A DNA stretch of 64,000 nucleotides from Ochotona curzoniae (lineage: Eukaryota > Chordata > Mammalia > Lagomorpha > Ochotonidae), in NCBI RefSeq assembly GCF_017591425.1, contig NW_024466218.1, positions 16,072,001 to 16,136,000 on the forward strand, in the 5' to 3' direction. Shown one piece after another: positions 47,560-59,092 of the stretch (its first letter is position 1; each line of letters opens with the position of its first letter). The notes under the pieces are model-generated. The model made no database searches and was not told where the DNA came from. It saw only the letters and a program-made list of their open reading frames with translations. Position numbers and translations under genes: made by a program.

Positions 47560-48544
47560 GTTGAAGGACTATACTATTGTTGTAATATAGGAGAAAACAA
47601 TGGGCAGGTGAGCAGAAAAAGAGGGAGTGAGGAAGAGGAAATCCCGGAGCCTACAGAATTGTATCATGAAAAATAAAAAAATAATAAAAAAAGAGGACAG
47701 CATGAACCGTCCTGGTTTTAATTTCATCTTCCTCTTGCTCTATTTTAACAGACTTTTTTTGAGGGGAGATTGGTGTGAAGCTTTATGGTCAAGTGAAACT
47801 AAGAAGATAAAGAAGTTTTCTGTGTATCCTGTGTTCCCTCGGTGGCCCAGCTTTGTTTCCAGTTAGTACCCTTCACAGGGTGATATTTTGTTATACTTGC
47901 TAGGGCCACATGGACACATTATGTTCCCCAAAGCCCATCTATAGTTTGTATTAGGGTTCATTTTTAAGCTTTGGAGTGTAGGGAAGCAAAAGTAACTGCC
48001 TTTCATGGTCTGGGGAACTAACAGTAGGTGAAACAACAAGAGAAAAACACATAGGATTTCACATATGCAGGAGAATCCCTAAAAGAAAACTAAAACCTGA
48101 AGAAGTGGCAGAGAGCAAGGACTTATGAAGTAGATGTGACAAAGATTGGCAATGCTGGAAAAGCAACTGAAATGTGTGGGAAAGCTAAAGGAAGGGAGCA
48201 GTCCTTTTGACATGGTCCATGGGAGTTAATATTTCTCAGTCTTGGTTTTCCATTTCTAGTGCTGTGTACACTTTTTTTTCTGAAACAAGGAGAGCATAGT
48301 TCTCATGGAAATTTTTCTGCTCTCCTGATAAGACTAAAGCTCTTCTCCCGATTCAGGGAGGACTATGTTGAGTCAGTGTGACTCTATCTGCTGTTTTATT
48401 AAGAGCTGTCAACTCAAAATAGCCTTAATACGTATGTGGCATATTTTGAGGTGGAATATTCTGCCACCCTTCAAGATCAACATGATATATATTGATTGTA
48501 GTATTATGTGGAACAGTTTAATTTTTTTCCAAACTTATCTTCTA
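47560..48544. other. Intergenic stretch, possible L1 remnant
   Basis: Around 47,935-47,980 tagtttgtattagggttcat resembles reversed L1 3' sequence and may belong to the fragment at 48,545. Otherwise unique. Confidence 0.45.
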
Positions 48545-48885
48545 CCATTTCTTTGCTGTCTTCCCTAAGCTCTGGCAACCTCTTACCCAATTATTATCTC
48601 TTACAGAATGCATATAGTTGCAATACAACAATGTGTAGTTTTTGTAGATTGGGTTGTTTTACTTAGTGATATGCATTTAAGTTTCTTCCTTGTCCTTTTG
48701 TGGCTTAATAACTCATTTGTTTATAGTGTGCCCTGAAGGAGCACCCTGCCACTTGTAAACTTTGATAATTACGAATGAACTTGCTTTACATATCCCTGTG
48801 CCCATGTTTGTGTGGATATTTGGTTTAGTTCTTTTGGAAGAATACTAAGAGGCACAGTTGATGAATCATATGGACCATAGACTGA
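48545..48885 (-). mobile_element. LINE-1 3' end fragment, antisense, old
   Basis: Clear reversed L1: agctctggcaacctcttacc, atgcatatagttgcaataca, ttacttagtgatatgcattt, aagtttcttccttgtcc, ggcttaataactcatttgtt and gttgatgaatcatatgg. Confidence 0.8.
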
Positions 48886-49207
48886 ATATCTGTGCTCCTT
48901 CAGAATTCAACTGTCAGAGCTGTAATCCCAAGTTGGTAGTATTTGGAAAGTGGGCTTTTAGGGAGTGATTAGCTCTTGTGAGGGCACATTCATAGATATT
49001 AGTGGGGTTACATATGGTCATTCCTCCTGCCCTGTGATAGTACCGAGAGCATTAATCTGCGAATCAGGAGAAGGGCTTCCAGTATGACACGGCAATACTG
49101 GCACGTGATTTTGAGCTTAACAGCCTCTGTGATTGAGAGAAATGTTTGTTATCTGAGTCACCAGTTTTATGGTTTTCTATTATGTCAATCTGAATTAGTT
49201 AAGACAT
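48886..49207 (+). mobile_element. Ancient interspersed repeat, possibly a MaLR-type LTR
   Basis: gctgtaatcccaagttggta, tttggaaagtgggcttttag, ggagtgattagctcttgtga and a terminal gagtcaccagttttatggtt with gaattagttaagaca follow the plan of an old mammalian LTR-like repeat. Family name uncertain. Confidence 0.45.
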
Positions 49208-49218
49208 ATGGTAAAGAT

Positions 49219-49530
49219 TGTTTTAAAAAAGGTTTATTTTTATTTTAAAGGCAGATTTGCAGAGAGAAAGATAGAGATCTTCTAGATTCTGGTTCACTCC
49301 CCAAATGGCCTCAATGGCCAGAGCTGGTCTGATATGAAGCCAAGAGCTTCCTCTGGATCTCCCACATGGAGGCAGGGCCCGAGGATTTGAGCCATCCTCC
49401 ACTGCTTTTCCAGGCCACAGACATGGACCTGAATTGGAAGTGGAGCAGCCAGGGCAGGTACCAGTGCCTCTTTGGGATGCTCGCACCACAGTTGGAAGCT
49501 TATCCTCATATGTTATGGTGTTGGTCTAGG
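49219..49530 (-). mobile_element. C-SINE, moderately old copy
   Basis: ggtttatttttattttaaag, ggttcactccccaaatggcc, ctggatctcccacatggagg, cttttccaggccacagacat and a decayed head. Confidence 0.85.
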
Positions 49531-50390
49531 AAGGGTAATTTTGCAGGAAATTTCCAAGCTTTATTCGAAGCTGACTGTCCTATTTCATGCCCAGCATCAA
49601 TGAGTGATAATTCCTTTTACTCCCCATCCTTACCTTTATTTGGTAGTATTCTGGATTTGGACATCCCAATGTTCATATAGTGGAACTCCGTTGTTCGCCC
49701 CTCTGTTGTAACATGTCTTCTATGTGTAGCTCTTTCTTGATAAGTCATGACTTTCTAAACTCTGCTCTTCCCTTTTTCCTCTTACTTTTCATTTTTGTCT
49801 TGTATTCTTGTCTGAAAACTCACTTGTGTTTTCCTTTTTACTCTTTAATTCATTTCTTGTGCTGCTTTTCTTCTTTTCCTTCCCAACTTGCATATGCATG
49901 AGAAATAAGATTAACACATGTTTTCAATAAATATTGTTCTGGTGAATAGATACATTAGCTTTCAACTAGATACACGGTTTTGTTTATTTTATGAAGAAAT
50001 AGAGCCAAATAAGTTTTTCTTTAATGTGAATGCTAATGGTTTATTTTCTTTCCTGTGGGGTGGGAGGCTCAGTAATTCTGTAAAGTGATTTCCTCCTGCT
50101 TTCTACTCAACATTAATTTGTTTGTAACTCACAGGTATTTCGTTAAAGGACATCAACTGTTAATGTATTTGGAATCCATATTTGGTACAAAAGATTATGC
50201 CTTCAATCTAAATTGTTAAAATTGAAGCTAAATTCCATTTTCTCTTACTCAATCCATCGTTGAAAGTATTTTTTTTCCTAAATAGTAAGACAGTTGTACA
50301 AAGGATTGGCTAATGTGATTATTCCTTTAGTTTCAATGATGTCTGTTCTGCTTTCCTGTATTTATAAGCTTCAATTATAATGGAAAATTA
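49531..50390. other. Intergenic stretch, T-rich
   Basis: Pyrimidine-rich in 49,600-49,890; no element recognised. Confidence 0.55.
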
Positions 50391-50703
50391 GTTTTTAAAG
50401 ACTTTATTGACTTTTTTGGAAAGGCAGATTTGCAAAAAGAGATACAGAGGGAAAGTTCTTCCATCTTCAGTTTTACTCCCAAAGTGACTGCAATGGCGCT
50501 AAGCTGATCTGAAAACAGGAGCTTCTTCTGGGTCTCCCATGCCGGTGCAGGGTCCCAAGGCTTTGAGCCATCCTTGACTGCTTTCCCAGGCCACACGAGG
50601 GACCTGGAAGGGAAATGGAGCAGCTGGGTCATGAACATGCACCCATATGGGATTCTGGCGCTTGAAGGGAGAGGATTAGCCAATTGAGTCACTGTGCTGG
50701 GTT
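50391..50703 (-). mobile_element. C-SINE, moderately old copy
   Basis: gtttttaaagactttattga, ggaaaggcagatttgcaaaa, tctgggtctcccatgccgg, tgctttcccaggccacacg and a head ending cactgtgctgggttc. Confidence 0.9.
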
Positions 50704-53194
50704 CTAGGAGAATTATTTAAAGCTTGGAAATGAGAAGAATCCTGCATGGCCTTTCAAGGTCATGCTAGAATGTTTAATAACAAATCCACTCAAAGTTATC
50801 TCTTGCTCTGGAAGACACTAATTTTATTGCTGATCATTTGAGTAGAACTTAGACTCTGTAAGGTTGGTGTTAACTTATGAAGATTCAAGTGTTATGAATA
50901 ATTTTTACCAGTTAGAACAGACCCCATGAAAGGCTGTAGCTATACTGTCTTGCAGGATAACCCAAGTGTGCAGTCTTTTCTCCCAGTGATGTGTCATACT
51001 TGCTAAATTCCTCCTTCAGTGATCATTGCCATATTCCTGGTTGTTTAATTAGAGTTAGATATATCTCCGAACTTGTATGAACGTTAACTTTATCAAGGCT
51101 CTGATACCTTCAGGTTTAGTTAAGTGGAGTCTTACTCACAGTTACTCCTGTGACATTGAAATTCACTGAAGCAAGCAGCCCAGTATCCTCTGTATTTAGA
51201 GAAAATGTGCCACTTAGACACAGAGCCTATGTGGTATACTTCATCTATATCCAGTTCTTATCTGGAAACAGACAGCTTTTTAAAATGTTCATTGGATGGA
51301 ATAGGATTGGGCTGATTTGTCTCCATTGTCTTCAGCCTTAGGCTGCTAGTAATAGCTACGTGGAAAGAAAGCCTCAGCTTTCACAGAATATTAGCTATTA
51401 GAGCTCTCATTCTAGGCTCTTCGGAGTATTTACACTGGCTGGTGTTTGTTTTCCTGGCTGTCCATTGTGGGTCCAATTTTGGCAGCTTTCCAAAATCTGT
51501 CTGCAAGCAGCAGAGCATGTTTGAGTCATCTTCCTTAATGCCAGTAAACGTCTCCCAGCTTCCCCTTTGGAACATTGTGCTGAAACTGACTGCCTCACTC
51601 CTCCTTTCCCTATGAATTTTATCCACCCTGAGCTAGGTGATGCCTGGGAATTATTTATAATGTAACATTTATGTTCTTCTTCTTTTGTTTTCATATATTG
51701 AAATTAATGTGTCACTGTGAAGAATCTAAACAGATGGAGAAAGGTCAAGGTTTCTTTGTTGCTAAGTGTGTTTCCATGGCTACAGCAATATATGTGTGTG
51801 TTATCAGAAAGCATCATTTATTTGGCTGCTGGTGGCTCATTAGAGGAGGGAGCAGCCCCACCCTTGTGGTTCTGGGTGGTTTCTTTCTGTTTTTCATCTT
51901 GCTATGAGAACCATACTAACACAGTGGAATACAAACAAATCGTGTGGCAATGGGTGAAGAATAACTAAATCAGACCCACACTGGCATGCAAATGACCCAG
52001 ACAATGTAACTAGGAGAGCCAGGCCCAGATCAGATAAACTTTAGGTAAAATAAAGCAATACTCAAAAGTCATGCATCTGGGCACTGCTTGATTTGGCAAG
52101 CAGTCCTTTGTATAGCACCTGCCGTGTCTACCTGCTGCTTTTGCATATTGGAAATGATCTTATTCTAATGCAACCTGGGATTGCAGCAGGGCGTGTGGAA
52201 AGGATTTATACCTTGGATCAGGCAATGTTAGGACTAGGATTGTGACCGAGTTGATTCCCAATGAGGTGTTGTATGGTGAAAATACTTGGATAGCACTCTA
52301 TTGTAAATGGAGCCTTAATTCAAATAAGATCCAAGACATGCTGCAAGAGGTAAATGTGGCAACGAGTGATTTTGAGCCATAGGGATGTTGCAGATCAAAC
52401 TAGTGTCAAGTTGTCTATCTGATTTCAACTAGAACTTCAGTGACTGAATAAAGATTTGGGAGAAGTACCCAGCTCCCAGGAAGCAAAGTTTACATGACAG
52501 ACTTTGAAGAACATCAGACAAGGGGAGTTTACATTTCAGGCCAATGTTCAACCTGAATACATGAAATAGTTACTAATGGCCTGGACAGCCTTCAGACCCA
52601 ACAATAGCCAAAATAATTCCAGGTTGCACTAATCAGTAATGTTTGCTTGTGTAGATTTGCTGTCTCCTTCAGCAAACTAAGTAAGTAAAACCACATTATA
52701 AGTACACAAACACAAAGCACGCAAAGACACATTTGTCTTAGGTCTGGGATTTCTTTCCTTGCACATAGTCTCTAGCACCAGGGCATTTTGGTAGCAGGAT
52801 TCATTGTGAACATTTGTCAAGGAACTTAGAATCTGAAAGGGCAGTGGCCAAGGATTGAAGAGTGAGTGTTTTGCCTTGTGAGAGAGTGGAGGAGCCGGAC
52901 ACTGAGTGTGTCCGCATTGCTGTCCAGAGGACATCCTCACTCTGATCCCAGTCTGTTAGGACGATGACTGATGGTTTCTGGGAGGACTCTGGCCCAACAA
53001 GTGCAGTACCACAGTCACAGAATGAGCCTGCTCTTTGTGATATACCACGAGGACTAGATGTCTGAGGCCAGCACTCTCCTCTCTGGACCACGGTCTCCTT
53101 GTGAGTTCAGTTCTTAGCTGGATCTAATGGTCATCTTAAGTGTTCAATTTATGTTGAAGTTTAAGCAGAAAATTGTTTTTCGTTGTGGCTTTTC
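50704..53194. other. SINE-free intergenic stretch of 2.5 kb
   Basis: Only unique sequence seen. Contains an exact octamer ATGCAAAT at 51,986-51,993 and a near octamer at 52,139-52,146. Several 80-96-codon frames occur without recognisable product. Confidence 0.55.
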
Positions 53195-53530
53195 TAAAAA
53201 GATATTTATTACTTATTTATTTATTTTTATTGGAATTGAAGGTATATAGATAGAAGGAGAGAAAGAGAGAAAGATCTTCCATCCACTGGTGTGCTACCCA
53301 AGTAACTGCAACTGTTGGAGCTGAACTGATCTGTAGTCAGGAGCCAGGAGCTTTTTCCGGGTCTCCCATGCAGGGTCTCAAGGCTTTGGGCTGTCCTCGA
53401 CTGCTTTCCCTGCCCACAGCTAGGGAGCTGGCAGGGAAATGGAGCACCTGGGACACAAACCAGCACCCATATGGGATCCTGGCATATGCACATCAAGGAT
53501 TTAGCCGCTATGCTACCGTGCTTGGTGCTG
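53195..53530 (-). mobile_element. C-SINE, moderately young copy
   Basis: tttatttatttttattggaa, gaaagatcttccatccactg, tttccgggtctcccatgca, tcgactgctttccctgccc and a head with cgctatgctaccgtgcttgg. Confidence 0.88.
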
Positions 53531-53636
53531 CTTGTGCCTCTTTTAAGAAAGTACTTGGGATTTGGAAAATAAACCAGCAGGTGGAAGATCTCTGTCACTC
53601 ATTCTACCTTTTATAAAAATAAATCTTAAAAAAAAG
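53531..53636 (+). mobile_element. C-SINE tail fragment abutting the previous copy
   Basis: gtacttgggatttggaaaat, cagcaggtggaagatctctg and ataaaaataaatcttaaaa form the 3' end of a plus-strand SINE. The minus copy at 53,195 probably inserted into it or replaced its 5' part. Confidence 0.65.
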
Positions 53637-54600
53637 GGAGAATTAAAATGATGGAATAGAGTAAGGACACATTTAATCAGAGAATCATTAGCCAGGGTGA
53701 AGCAGAGAGGGCAGATTCCAGGAAATAGGAGAGGACAGGCTGACAGCAGAGGAACGCCTGGAGACTGACGGACATGGGAAAGCAGCGGAGACAGCAGAGC
53801 GGTGTTACAGGTCCAGACACCCCAGTGGCGGTCAGCCAGTGGCGATCTGAACTGCACTGGTGGTGAGAGCTCCACTGGAGACATGAGAGAAGGGGAGTTC
53901 ACAGGGATGTCAGGAGGTGAACCAAGGCAAGAAGCGTCGGCCGTGCTTTGATCCAATCAGGAGCAGAGTCAGAGCAGCAGACACCAAACAGGCGGTGTAG
54001 GAACACGGTGAATTTCATAGCACAGATCCCTACCAGTGCCACATCAGGTGCCATTGTGTGTAGTGAAGCAAAAGCTGTGGCACTAGGAGGACAGCAGCAA
54101 GCTGTACATGTGTTAAGCCGGTAGCTAACTCATTTCTGGTGCAGTTCATGCACTAGTTCCGCAGGAAAGCAGTACCAACGTGGCATCCTACAGGTGCCAC
54201 ACAAAATAGGTTTGGATAGCCCCTAGAGCAGATCCAGAACTCCACCAGTGCCACAGCAGGTGCCATTTTGTACAGTGTGGCAAATGCTGTGGAACTGGAT
54301 GGACAGCAATGAATTGCACTTGTGCTAAGCTGCGAGTGAATTCACTTCCAACTCAGTCCATTGCACTGGTCCCCACAGAGAAACTAGTACAGACTTCTGT
54401 ATCCTATAGGTTTCACACAAAATAGCTCTGGGTGACCCTCAGGCCAACAGCCAGCAGGTTCTGGTAAGGTCAGCACCTCCAACAACCCAGTTATTTAAGA
54501 CACCTGGCGTCTGCCTAACCCTGGGAACTGATCAAACTGGAAGTTGGAGAAAGTTTATAAAGGCAATGGTATAGCCAGAGCATGGATCACAGGAGTTGGA
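53637..54600. other. Unidentified repeat-like segment containing a 210-bp dimer
   Basis: GC-balanced, purine-rich sequence unlike the AT-rich flanks. The core is the dimer below. It may be the 5' region of a lagomorph retroelement upstream of the L1 remnant at 55,330, but no ORF1 lies between. Confidence 0.4.
54020..54440. repeat. Tandem dimer, unit about 210 bp
   Basis: The second unit starts 206 bp after the first (cagatcc at 54,023 and 54,229). Shared words in order: accagtgccac, caggtgccatt, acagcaatgaattgcac versus acagcagcaagctgtac, gtgctaagc versus gtgttaagc, cacacaaaatag. Units are clearly diverged, so the duplication is old. Confidence 0.85.
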
Positions 54601-55329
54601 GAGTGGTGTCACAACAGCAGCCCAAAACTTTCACATTTGTTATGAAACTCTTATAAAAACATTTTGTTGTCTGTTACCTTATTAACTCACATGAAATAGT
54701 TTATCAGTTCCTAGAGTGTGCAAGTCTTTAGTCCTTATTTGTATCAATTTGTAAGGAGGAGAAATAGCTCAGATTCTTGTTTTCTGATTCTTATCCCATG
54801 ATATTCTCATTGGTCTCACTGTTTTAATGCAGGAAAGGGGAATTTTTGAGTCTCAGGACATGAGTTATCCATTCTTAATGACACAGTTTTGAAAAATTCT
54901 CTCCACACTTTAGAAATTCCGTTTCTCCCAGGGAACTAATAACCAACCATCCAAATACAGCAATAGAATAAAATCTTGGGCCCAGTTTTCTTTCATAAAA
55001 TCAAAAAAAAGCTTGGATTCTGCATTGAAAATTGCAATGTTGTTTATTCCTGAGCATAATTCAATTATAAAAGTAACTTTAATTTACAAGAACGCTGCTT
55101 TTGGTACAAATGCCATGTACTTAGGAAATCCTGGTTCTACTAAATGTGAAACAATGAGAAAAGACATTCTGGAAATACGTTGTCAATATTCTATTCTTGA
55201 GTGTGCTTTCTTTCCTGGACAGCAGTTTATTTTATGAGGCTGAAATATTGGGGAAAAGTGAATTTTCTTTAGCAACAATAAGAAAGCATGATATTTTAAA
55301 TAAAAAGGCAAGGGGAAAAATGGATCAGC
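54601..55329. other. Intergenic stretch without recognised features
   Basis: AT-rich sequence between the dimer and the L1 remnant. Small frames at 55,013 and 55,197 are not recognisable. Confidence 0.55.
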
Positions 55330-57175
55330 AAAAATGCGATGAAGCCAAGACCCAAATGACTAGACTTCATAAAAGAATAAAGATCAGAGGAGATATAAGT
55401 GAATTATAAATTTACGAAAATAATGCCAATGAAACGATCTATTTGTGTTTTGAAAAGAACTAAGCATAATAAACTTTTAGCCAGATTAATAGAGAATAAA
55501 TAAAAGTGGAGATGGAAAAGGAGAAATGACACCACAGAAATGCAAAGGAACACTAGAAACAATTATATAATTAAGTAAAGATTAAAAAAAACAATAAGAA
55601 ACCTAGAGAAAACAGTTAAATTTATGGAGACAATTTATTAACATTAAATCACGATGACATAAGGAACATAAATAGATCAATAAAAAATACTGAGCTTTAA
55701 TCAGTAATTAAAGTCTCTTATTCATTTTGAAAGTCAGATTGAAAGAGAGAAGTGGGAAGGGAAAGAGAGATTTTCCGTGTATTGATTTGTTCTCCAGTTG
55801 GTCCCTGCAGTCAGTGCTGGGCTGGGTCAAAGCCAGGAACCAGGAATTTCACCTGGATCTCCCACATGGGTGGCAGGACCCCAGACACTTAGCATGTTGT
55901 CTGCTGTTTATTCCAGGCGATTAGCAGGGCTGTGGATCAGAAGTGGAGCAACCAGGCTGTGGCGTTATCTGCTACATCACAATGCTGTTCCCGAATGCTA
56001 CCAAACTTTTAAAAAAGAGCTAACACTAATTCTTTTCAAATTATTCTGAAAATTGAAAGAGAGAATCATTCCAAACTCACAGAGCCCAGGATTCGTTTGA
56101 TTTCAAAATTGACAAGGCTCAGAATAGCAACAACAGTAGGAAAGCGTAACACTTTAGACCAATATCCCTAATGAACGTAGCTGCAAAAATTCTCAATGCA
56201 ATCTTAGCATATGTAGCTTGACAACACATCAAATAGATCATTCATCATGATCTAGTGGGATTTGTCACAGAGATATAGAGATGACTTGACATATACAAAG
56301 AAATATACATTATACATCAGAAAAGCAGGATGAATAATGAAAATCTCAAAAGCTGATAGAAAAGCACTCAGTAAATCTCAGCATACATTTATGAGAAAAA
56401 TTCCTTGAATAAATTAGGTGTTGGAAGTAACACACCTCAATAAATAAAAGGTTGTATGTGACAAACCCAGAGCCAACATCGTACTGAGTGGGGAAAAGCC
56501 AAAAGCATTTCCTTGAAGATCTGAAGCCATAAAGGGATGTCTAGTTTCAGCACTCTTATTCAATATGATAAAATGTTTACACATATCCTTCCTTGAGGAT
56601 AGTTTGATTGTAAATAGAAACCTTTAACCTTCACCAAGAGACTGTTAAAAACAAAGAAATGAATTCATTAAAATTGCAGGATATAAAATTAACAAAAAAA
56701 ATCAGTAGAACTTTTATATACCAATAATGAATTTACCGTGAAATAAATTATAAGAGCAATCCCATGAACAGTAGTTAAAAAAATTAGAATACCCTGGAGT
56801 AAGTTAAACCAAGGATAAGAGTCCTGTATGAAGAGTGTTACAAAACAGTTGCTATAATATGACCAAGTATCTCACTTCTGAGTATTTTTCTGACTGAAGT
56901 TAATCAACTTACAGGCAAAATCTGTTCTCCCATGGTCGCTGCAGCATTCTTCATGTTAACAGGATATGGAACTGACCTAGATGTTGTAGGTGGATGAATG
57001 AATGAAGAAACTGTTGTATGTGCCCCATGGAATATTATTTAGCCACAAAGACTGAATAAATTTTCAACATTGCAGTAAGACGGAACTGAGGGTTATTATG
57101 TGAATTGAGATAAGCCAGACACATACCATAATGTTCTGTCTCATATTTGAAAGTTTAAAAATATTCCATCTGAGC
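55330..57175 (+). mobile_element. LINE-1 ORF2 and 3' remnant, decayed
   Basis: Ordered pieces of L1 ORF2 are visible. The region before the RT lies at about 55,370-55,715, a SINE interrupts, and the RT core follows (RPISLMN readable at about 56,155-56,180, then aacacatcaaatagatcatt, catgatctagtgggatttg, cagccaacatcgtactgagtg-type words). The end of ORF2 is at 56,850-57,130 (atggaatattatttagccac). Stops, frameshifts and a large internal deletion after about 56,850 make it inactive. The catalytic FADD region is not readable. Confidence 0.85.
55716..55992 (-). mobile_element. C-SINE inserted in the L1 remnant
   Basis: L1 sequence stops at tcagtaattaaagtctc and resumes at gctaccaaacttttaaaa, with SINE words between (ttgaaagtcagattgaaaga, ggatctcccacatgggtgg, gcaaccaggctgtggcg). 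So the SINE is younger than the L1. Confidence 0.85.
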
Positions 57176-57484
57176 TCTGAATATTGATTATTTGAGGCTG
57201 GGAATAATGTGGGAGGTTGGTTAACTACTCAAACACAGTCAGTCACAAGTAACAAGTTTTGTTTTGCAAGTAAAGTGACTATATACATAGTAATATTTTG
57301 TTTATTGGGTAAATAACTGAAAGAGAAGAGTTGATAGGCTTCAAAGGGAAAGAAAAAGTAAGAATCAGAAAATTAGATATTTGGCTTGCTTGGTTTATAC
57401 TAGATGCATATATTCATAATATATGTATTTTATAAATATTCAAACTTTCAAATATGTTGAAACTTTTATAGAAAATAATGTCTT
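57176..57484. other. Intergenic stretch, AT-rich
   Basis: Possibly the decayed L1 3' UTR followed by unique sequence; nothing definite. Confidence 0.5.
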
Positions 57485-57493
57485 AAAAATGGG

Positions 57494-58233
57494 TGGGAGG
57501 AGACTTGGGTCATCTGGCGTGGGTCCTGGCCCCTGTGTACTAGGTGAATGTCAGGTTCGTGAGCCCCAAGTGGTGTGGGATCCAGTGGGGCTCAGAGCAC
57601 CTTCCCCAGGTCCTGGGGTCCACCTGTGAGGTGGGTCCTGGGCTCATGAACCCCAGGGGTAGAGGATTTGGTGAAGTTTAGCATGCCTGGCCCAGGTCCT
57701 TAGGCTCACCTGCAAGAACATGTCTTACTTAGTGAAAAAAGGCAGAGTAGTGGACATAACCCCTGTTGTAAAAGGTGAGAATAAGACAGCTCATTTGGTT
57801 CCATAGCAGAAGAAGGAGCACAGAACAAATGGACAACTACCCTAGTCAAATGACAACAGCAAAAATTCTCGGTGAATGGAGACTTCAGGCTTACTATGTC
57901 AACCAATGGACATTGGCAGGGTGGCATGATCCTTGGACCGGTGAAATTGATAGCATTTCAGAACTATCCAAACCACTTGGGCAGAAGCTTCAGAATATGT
58001 ACACATTGAGACCCTGGGTTGATATGAGTGGCGGTTCCTCACCCCTGGGTACTGGGATGTTTGCATAGTCATGCATGGCTTTCCCCTTTACTTCTCTCCT
58101 TCCCCCAGGGACAACAAGAAGAAATAGAAATTTGAAAACAGTGAGTTCACCTAAGTTTCACTAAACCTTGATTCTTCCCACCATGATCAACCATACAAGC
58201 ATTATAAAAGACAAAATAAAATAAAATAGTAAC
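57494..58233 (+). mobile_element. Unidentified retroposed element, about 740 bp, with target-site duplication
   Basis: The GC-rich start holds imperfect repeats around gtcctgg (57,520-57,720). About 500 bp of unique sequence follows, with a G/C-rich patch (cctcacccctgggtactggg) and cttcccccagggacaaca. It ends in an A-rich tail (aaaataaaataaaatag). A 9-bp direct repeat aaaaatggg lies at 57,485-57,493 and 58,234-58,242. A 97-codon frame (57,775-58,068) has no similarity I recognise. The structure implies LINE-mediated insertion; the family is unknown to me. Confidence 0.6.
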
Positions 58234-58469
58234 AAAAATGGGAGGACATTTAAAAGTCATTCACCATATGAAGCTTGGAAGAGAGGTTGTGTTAGAAACA
58301 TATGGTTTGCTGTTGTCTAAATTATCCATTGTGAATTTTCTCTGAATCAGTTTGATTGTTTACCATATTAGAAAGGTCCCAGTTTTTAAGTGAATATGTG
58401 CTCAGAGAAGCTTGAAGAGATGAAAGAAATCTTATGGTAATGAAATCTTTGATTTAAAAAACTTTAAAG

Positions 58470-58769
58470 TTGCCTGGCGCAGTAACCTAGTGGCTAAAGT
58501 CCTCACTTGGCATGCACCAGAATCACATATGAGTGCTGGTTCATATCCTGGTTGCTTCACTTCCCATCTAGCTCCTTGCTTGTGGCCTGGGAAAGCAGTA
58601 GAGGATAGCCCAAAGCCTTGGGTCCCTGCACCTGCATGGGAGACCCAGAAAAAGGTCCTGGCTGTTGGCTTTGGATCAGCTCAGCTCCAGTCATGGTGGC
58701 CACTTGAGGAGTGAACAAGTGAATAGAAGATCTTTCTCTCTGTCTCTCCTCTCTGTAAATCTGGTTTTC
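58470..58769 (+). mobile_element. C-SINE, full-length
   Basis: Head cctggcgcagtaacctagtg, ctggttcatatcctggttgc (B box), ggcctgggaaagcagtagag and tctctcctctctgtaaatct. Its tail has turned into the TA tract that follows. Confidence 0.9.
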
Positions 58770-58862
58770 ATATATAGATATGTAGCTTTCATGTATATAT
58801 ATATATATGACATATATGTGTATGTTTGTATTTATAAATGTATGGTAATATATATTTATATA
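58770..58862. repeat. TA-rich microsatellite between two SINEs
   Basis: tatatatatatatgacatat and similar, probably grown from A-tails of the SINEs on either side. Confidence 0.85.
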
Positions 58863-59092
58863 AGGACAGACACACAGACCCACACACACTCAGAATCTTC
58901 TGTATGCTGGTTCATTCCTCAAATGAGTGTAACAGCTAGAGCTGAACCAGGTTGAAGCCAGCAGCCTGGACTTCCTTCTAGGTCTCCCACATGGGTTTCA
59001 GGGGTCAAGGTTCTTAAGCCATCTTCTGTGGCTTTCTCAGGCACATTAGTGGCAAACTGGAAGTGGGGCATTATAAAATGCTGTCATATACA
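58863..59092 (-). mobile_element. C-SINE, old copy
   Basis: gctggttcattcctcaaatg, aggttgaagccagcagcctg, ctaggtctcccacatgggt and tggctttctcaggcacatta. The head is missing. Confidence 0.75.

Noticed and set aside
46317..47676. Repeated peptides (MIHSPSERNGPILCRSEARS type) in several frames across the window
   Set aside because: They are readings through C-SINE copies on either strand; shared sequence reflects the SINE, not a protein family.
57775..58068. 97-codon frame inside the unidentified retroposed element
   Set aside because: No similarity I can name, no upstream promoter or initiation support; more likely chance within the element.
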